From positions 49,524,124 to 49,588,123 of the forward strand of contig CM049308.1 of the NCBI GenBank assembly GCA_026874595.1: DNA of 64,000 nucleotides, in the 5' to 3' direction. Shown piece by piece: positions 59,674 to 64,000 of the stretch. Source of the stretch: Sipunculus nudus. Its lineage: Eukaryota > Annelida > Sipuncula > Golfingiida > Sipunculidae. Position numbers and translations under genes: made by a program. Position 1 is the stretch's first letter. Every line of letters starts with the position of its first letter. Below the pieces are notes generated by a model. That model searched no databases, had not been told where the DNA came from, and worked only from the letters and a program-made list of their open reading frames with translations.

Positions 59674-60982
59674 TTTTGAACCCTTGAATTCCCGAAATTC
59701 CAGGATATTTAAACAGTATTAAACAACCTGAAAAGCCATTTTTCCATGATTCTTCATACTCTAACATCAGTCTCGTTAAAATACAGACGTTTACACTATC
59801 GTGTATATAATGAGTACCACCTAAATGCCTGTGTCTTTTGATTAACCAATATGACCTGCATGATCTTTTATGTAACGTGAATAAAACCAATAAACACTTA
59901 GACCTATATAGGAATTATTTTAACTTTAAAATATAATTCTATTATAACTCTCTGGCGGGATGAATCCCCCTGGCCGCTTAGCCACATTTTTAATATACGT
60001 ATCAAGTATCAGTTTTAACTTTCAAAACTTAAATTAAAGATATATTTACCTGTACTGTTAATTCTGTTATTAACAGTTTCATTATCTACTACCTACAGAC
60101 AATTGTTGTATATTGTGACAAATCATTTGAAATTAAATTATAACATATATTTAAATCATATCATTACTTGAAATTTATTTAAATACTTTATTGAATAACA
60201 AATAGTCATAAGTTTATAAATAAAACCTCGCAAAGTGCATAATCACTATAATTCTAAAATGATTTTGATGTAGCCTTGAGTTAAAGTATTCTTTTAACTT
60301 TGAGGATATTTTAATTAAAAAAAGTCAGTTTATCCAAACATTGGATTTTTTATGTGAAAAAAAAATAAACATGCCCTGCCTACATATATATGCTTAACTC
60401 ATGAATTACGCTGTTTTAGTAAAGACTAAATGACTTGCATGCAGCAGTACCATGCATATCTCAACAGCTCTATTAGGTGTACCTGCTGTCATATGCGATA
60501 ACAAGAGGTAGAATTATAGATGTGACAAAGTATTTGTATGCGTCGAGAATGGAATAACACTCACCAAATAAAGTTCTTTTCCCAAGTTGAGTATATAGTA
60601 ATCATGAATCGTGTTTACATGAATGATGAAAGATCAATTTCCCACATTATATGTGTATCCTGCAGTGTAATCTGTTAATAGTTACAATTTATTCGTTTTA
60701 TTCCTTTCTGTTCACTTCATAATTAAATATACTTGTTTGAGCTTCGAACGATCTTTTGATTTACATTAGCAAAGAGATGTCTGCCCTTTAATATTTGGCG
60801 GAAGAATTCCCTGCCAGTGAATCCATATAATTGCGTTGTTGTCAAATACAAGCCTGTAACAAGGACATTTGAAACGATATATTTCAATATGTTATCCAGT
60901 TTTGTAATGTTTTGTTAGAGGGGCGGCAATATCTAAGACCGCCCCGGGCGGCAATTAGGCTAGGTACGCCGCTGGATGGAAG

Positions 60983-61540
60983 GTTATATGAAATATGGAT
61001 TCGAAACATGTGAACTCAACTGAGATTAAATTAAAGTCAGAGACAAACTCAGGATTGCATGTAATTGGATCCCATTTTGGTATTAAATTTATAATAGCCC
61101 TAGGCCATATTACTATCCCATTTTGTAAGTGTGAGCGCAACATGGCCTATTTATCTAAAAAATTTAGAGTAGGCTCCAAGCTGCCTCTCCGCTAAAACAA
61201 AGCTAAACTTATTATCCTTGTTCATTTATATATTATTTCGAAATTCGATTTTTCTCTGTTTATTTATTGCATCTACAGGGAGGCCGGCCGGCATACAATT
61301 ATCTGAAATATAGAAGGAATATTCATGCAGCTAGCGTAGAATTAGCAACAAACCTACATACATAAAACTTTAACTTATAAAAAAATTGGAAGTGACTAAA
61401 CTGCTAGCACTGTGCCGGCAGTTGTCACGGAACCTAATATCAACAGATCACGTATGTGTGATGAACATAAATTTTGTAATGGAAAAAAATCAGATTCTGT
61501 AACACTAGGCAGCGTAAAATGTCCAGGGGAATGAAAAAAA
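60983..61540. other. Intergenic, nothing recognised
   Basis: Unique sequence between the hAT-like element and the minus-strand repeat copy. Confidence 0.5.
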
Positions 61541-61544
61541 ACAC

Positions 61545-63620
61545 GGCCTACAGGCCTAATGGGAACCTGTGCAATGAGATTACACCAGGTATAATGCTTC
61601 AATGCTGGACCATTACTTTTCAAGAACATGTGTAACATGTATATGAACAATGCTTGTACTAAACACAAGAAACAATTAAACAAACATCACTGCTGAAATT
61701 CTGGCATGGGAGCACATAACAAAAAAACTAGAATACGGGTAGTCAACAAGCAACTACGTGTATTCGCCAAAATCAGAGTGGGACGGGTGAAGTGAGGCAT
61801 CGAATGGGTGGCAAGGGGAAATAGAGTGAGGTGTGTTGTATAATAGCCTGGATGTCTGCAGCCGAAATGTGTATGTAGGTTGCGCCACCTACCACAAAAT
61901 CCTGAAAGTGTCCAAGATGTATAAACATGCAAAATTTTAGGTAGATAAGTCAAACCACTACTGAGATACGAGTGATTTTAGCCCTTGGCAGACGGACGCT
62001 GTGCAAAAATGGTGGCAGGTAGCGCCACTAATTTTGTGTATGAAAAGAGCTATGCGAGATCTATATACATGCAAAATTGCAGGGGGATATGTCAAACCAG
62101 TCCTGATATGAAAGCCTGAATGTCTGCAGCGTATACATAAATGTAGGTGGCGCCACCTGCCACAAAATCGAGAAAGCTATCCAAAATGTATAAACATGCA
62201 AAATTTTAGACAGATAAGTCAAACCACTACTGAGTTATGAGTGATTTTAGCCCACGGCAGACAAACAGAGGAACGCTTTGCAAAAATGGTGGCAGGTGGT
62301 GCCACCAATTTTGTGTATGATTAAGAGCTATGTAAGATCTATAAACATTCAACATTTACAGGGGAATATGTCAAACCAGTCCTGAGATATAAGCCTAAAT
62401 GTCTGCAGCGTATACATAAATGTAGGTGGCGCCACCTGCCACAAAATCGAGAAAGCTATCCAAAATGTATAAACATGCAAAATTTTAGACAGATAAGTCA
62501 AACCACTACTGAGTTATGAGTGATTTTAGCCCACGGCAGACAAACAGACGAACGCTTTGCAAAAATGGTGGCAGGTGGTGCCACCAATTTTGTGTATGAT
62601 TAAGAGCTATGTAAGATCTATAAACATTCAACATTTACAGGGGACTAGTCGAACCAGTCCTGAGATATAAGCCTAAATGTCTGCAGCGTATACATAAATG
62701 TAGGTGGCGCCACCTGCCACAAAATCGAGAAAGCTATCTAAGATGTATAAACATGCCAAAGTTTAGGCAGATAAGTTAAACCACTACTGAGATATGAGTG
62801 ATTTTAGCCCACGGCAGACAAACAGAAGGACGCTGTGCAAAAATGATTGCAGGTGGCGCCACCAGTTTTGCATATGATAAAGAGCTATGTGAGATCTATA
62901 CACATGCAAAATTTTGGCCCAACTGGTCAAACGGTTCCCGAGATATGAGCTTGGATGTCTGCAGCTTAAATGTGAATGTAGGTGGCGCCACCTGTCATAA
63001 AATCAGGAAAGCTGTCCAGGACGTATACACATGCAAAATTTCAGGTGGATAAGTCCAATCAATGCAGAGTTATGAGTGTTTTTATCCCAAGGCAGATGAA
63101 CAGATGGACGCTGTGCAAAAATGGTTGCAGGTGGCACTATCATTTTTAGTGTATGTTATAAAGCTATCCAAGGGCTACATTTGTGCAAAATATTTAGCCT
63201 AATCGGTCAAACGGTTCCCGAGATATGTTGGTTTATGTGTGGAAACAGACACACAAATGGACGCTGGGCAGAGAGGAAAGGTCAGAGGTCAACCAAAAAT
63301 GAGGGCGCAGCATTTGACATTGGACTTGATCATAATTCCGAATTTCTAAAAATTCTGCCCAGTGGTTACGGAGGAGTTCTCCGGAAACCTATGCGACGGT
63401 GGCGGCGGCAGCGTCTGACTGAAAACATATTATCTACAAAACTCTGTTTTGGTAGATACAATGATTGTAGCTGGCACCACCAGTCTTGTATACAACGAAG
63501 AGATATAAACATATGCCCAATGACAGACAGATATGTCAAACCCCTCCTGTGAAATAAGCAGGGACATACACTGTGCAAAAATTATTGTAGGTGGCGCCAC
63601 CAGTCTTGTACACTATAAAG
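61545..63620 (-). repeat. GGTGGCGCCACC dispersed family, copy 5, minus strand
   Basis: The inverted 190-bp tail (61550-61735) comes first, then GAATACGGGTAGTCAACAAGC and 'gtgtattcgcc', then five or six tandem units of about 250-340 bp with GGTGGCGCCACC (e.g. 62147, 62426, 62704, 62855, 62981), and a right end near GTTACGGAGGAGTTCTCCGG (63366) with TTTTGGTAGATAC at 63447. Two units around 62110-62640 are almost identical. Non-coding; short frames are by-products. Confidence 0.85.
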
Positions 63621-63845
63621 CTACCCGATATGTATAAACATTCCCAATTTAAGGCTGATGTATCGAATTCCTCTGTAGAAATAAGCAGGCGCATACACTG
63701 CAAAAGTCAATGTAGGTGGCACAACCTGTCTTGTAAATGAGAATAACATCAAAGTCGCATAGACGGGTCAAAATATCAGGCCAATACATCAAATTTCCCC
63801 AGAGTTTAATGCACTGGGCTGACGAGGCTTAGGTGAGTAAGGCAG

Positions 63846-63985
63846 TTGCCCCCGAGTGAACTGTGACAAATTGCTGCCTCAAGCTACTGCACTGAGTGAA
63901 TTATTGACCTGCACCTGGCTAGACTGAGTGAACTTTTGACCTGTAACTGGCTGCACTGAGTGAACTCTTGACCTGTTGCATAATC
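63846..63985. repeat. Short tandem repeat at the window end
   Basis: About three units of 40-50 bp around CACTGAGTGAACTCTTGACC plus TGTAACTGGCTG. Confidence 0.85.
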
Positions 63986-64000
63986 TGACACAGTTGGCAG

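Larger units (their letters stand above)
58697..60982. mobile_element. 2.27-kb hAT-like element (58705-60974), duplication GATGGAAG
   Basis: The left end CAGTGGCGTACCTA and the inverted right end CAGCGGCGTACCTA agree at 13 of 14 positions, and a CCGCCCCGGGCGGCA block is mirrored just inside. GATGGAAG flanks both sides perfectly (58697-58704, 60975-60982), as expected for hAT. It holds four tandem subterminal repeats and one unrecognised open frame but no visible transposase. Confidence 0.93.

Noticed and set aside
63121..63552. 143-codon frame in the minus-strand repeat copy
   Set aside because: Covers repeat units shared with other copies, where the frame is not kept.

Overview
The window is metazoan nuclear DNA. 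It is AT-rich, with small exons, long introns, GT-AG junctions, abundant minisatellites and many DNA-transposon derivatives. The domain mix (Kunitz, antistasin, WAP and thyroglobulin type-1 in one protein) and the repeat types suggest a marine lophotrochozoan, most likely a mollusc. That placement is inference; no taxonomic marker is present. No prokaryotic genes, CRISPR arrays, rRNA or tRNA genes were recognised.

Positions 406-38094 hold one plus-strand gene, 5'-incomplete, reconstructed here from 25 exons. All intron phases agree, and the joined coding sequence stays open for about 1121 codons to a TGA at 37874-37876, with AATAAA at 38089. The order is Kunitz 1 - antistasin 1 - Cys-rich - Kunitz 2 - antistasin 2 - Cys-rich - Kunitz 3 - WAP - thyroglobulin type-1 - Cys module X1 - unrecognised exon - thyroglobulin-like - X2 - Kunitz 4 - X3 - thyroglobulin-like - juxtamembrane domain (possibly SEA/EpCAM-like) - transmembrane helix - short basic-then-acidic cytoplasmic tail. 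I read it as a cell-surface protease-inhibitor/adhesion-type protein.

The introns are unusual. Several minisatellites start at, or contain, the gene's own splice sites: the donors of exons 7, 13 and 23, the acceptor of exon 10, and an array abutting the donor of exon 8. The exon 13 array (36 bp, a multiple of 3) repeats a phase-1 donor. Transposons interrupt these arrays: a Ty3/gypsy remnant with a nested 2.9-kb DNA element and a 2.0-kb element in the exon 7 array, and a C-tract inverted-repeat element in the exon 13 array. A 517-bp element sits immediately upstream of exon 6, so that its 8-bp target duplication is the splice acceptor.

From 38.1 kb to the end I see no convincing gene. There are tandem dispersed families (about 340-bp units at 39.5-42.2 kb and a GGTGGCGCCACC family in several places), a 5.8-kb satellite of 83-bp units (44.7-50.5 kb), a 3.7-kb foldback element with TCGTACGTACGA palindromes (54.06-57.75 kb) carrying a nested TA-flanked MITE, a 411-bp sibling of the exon 6 element, and a 2.27-kb hAT-like element with a perfect 8-bp duplication (58.7-61.0 kb).
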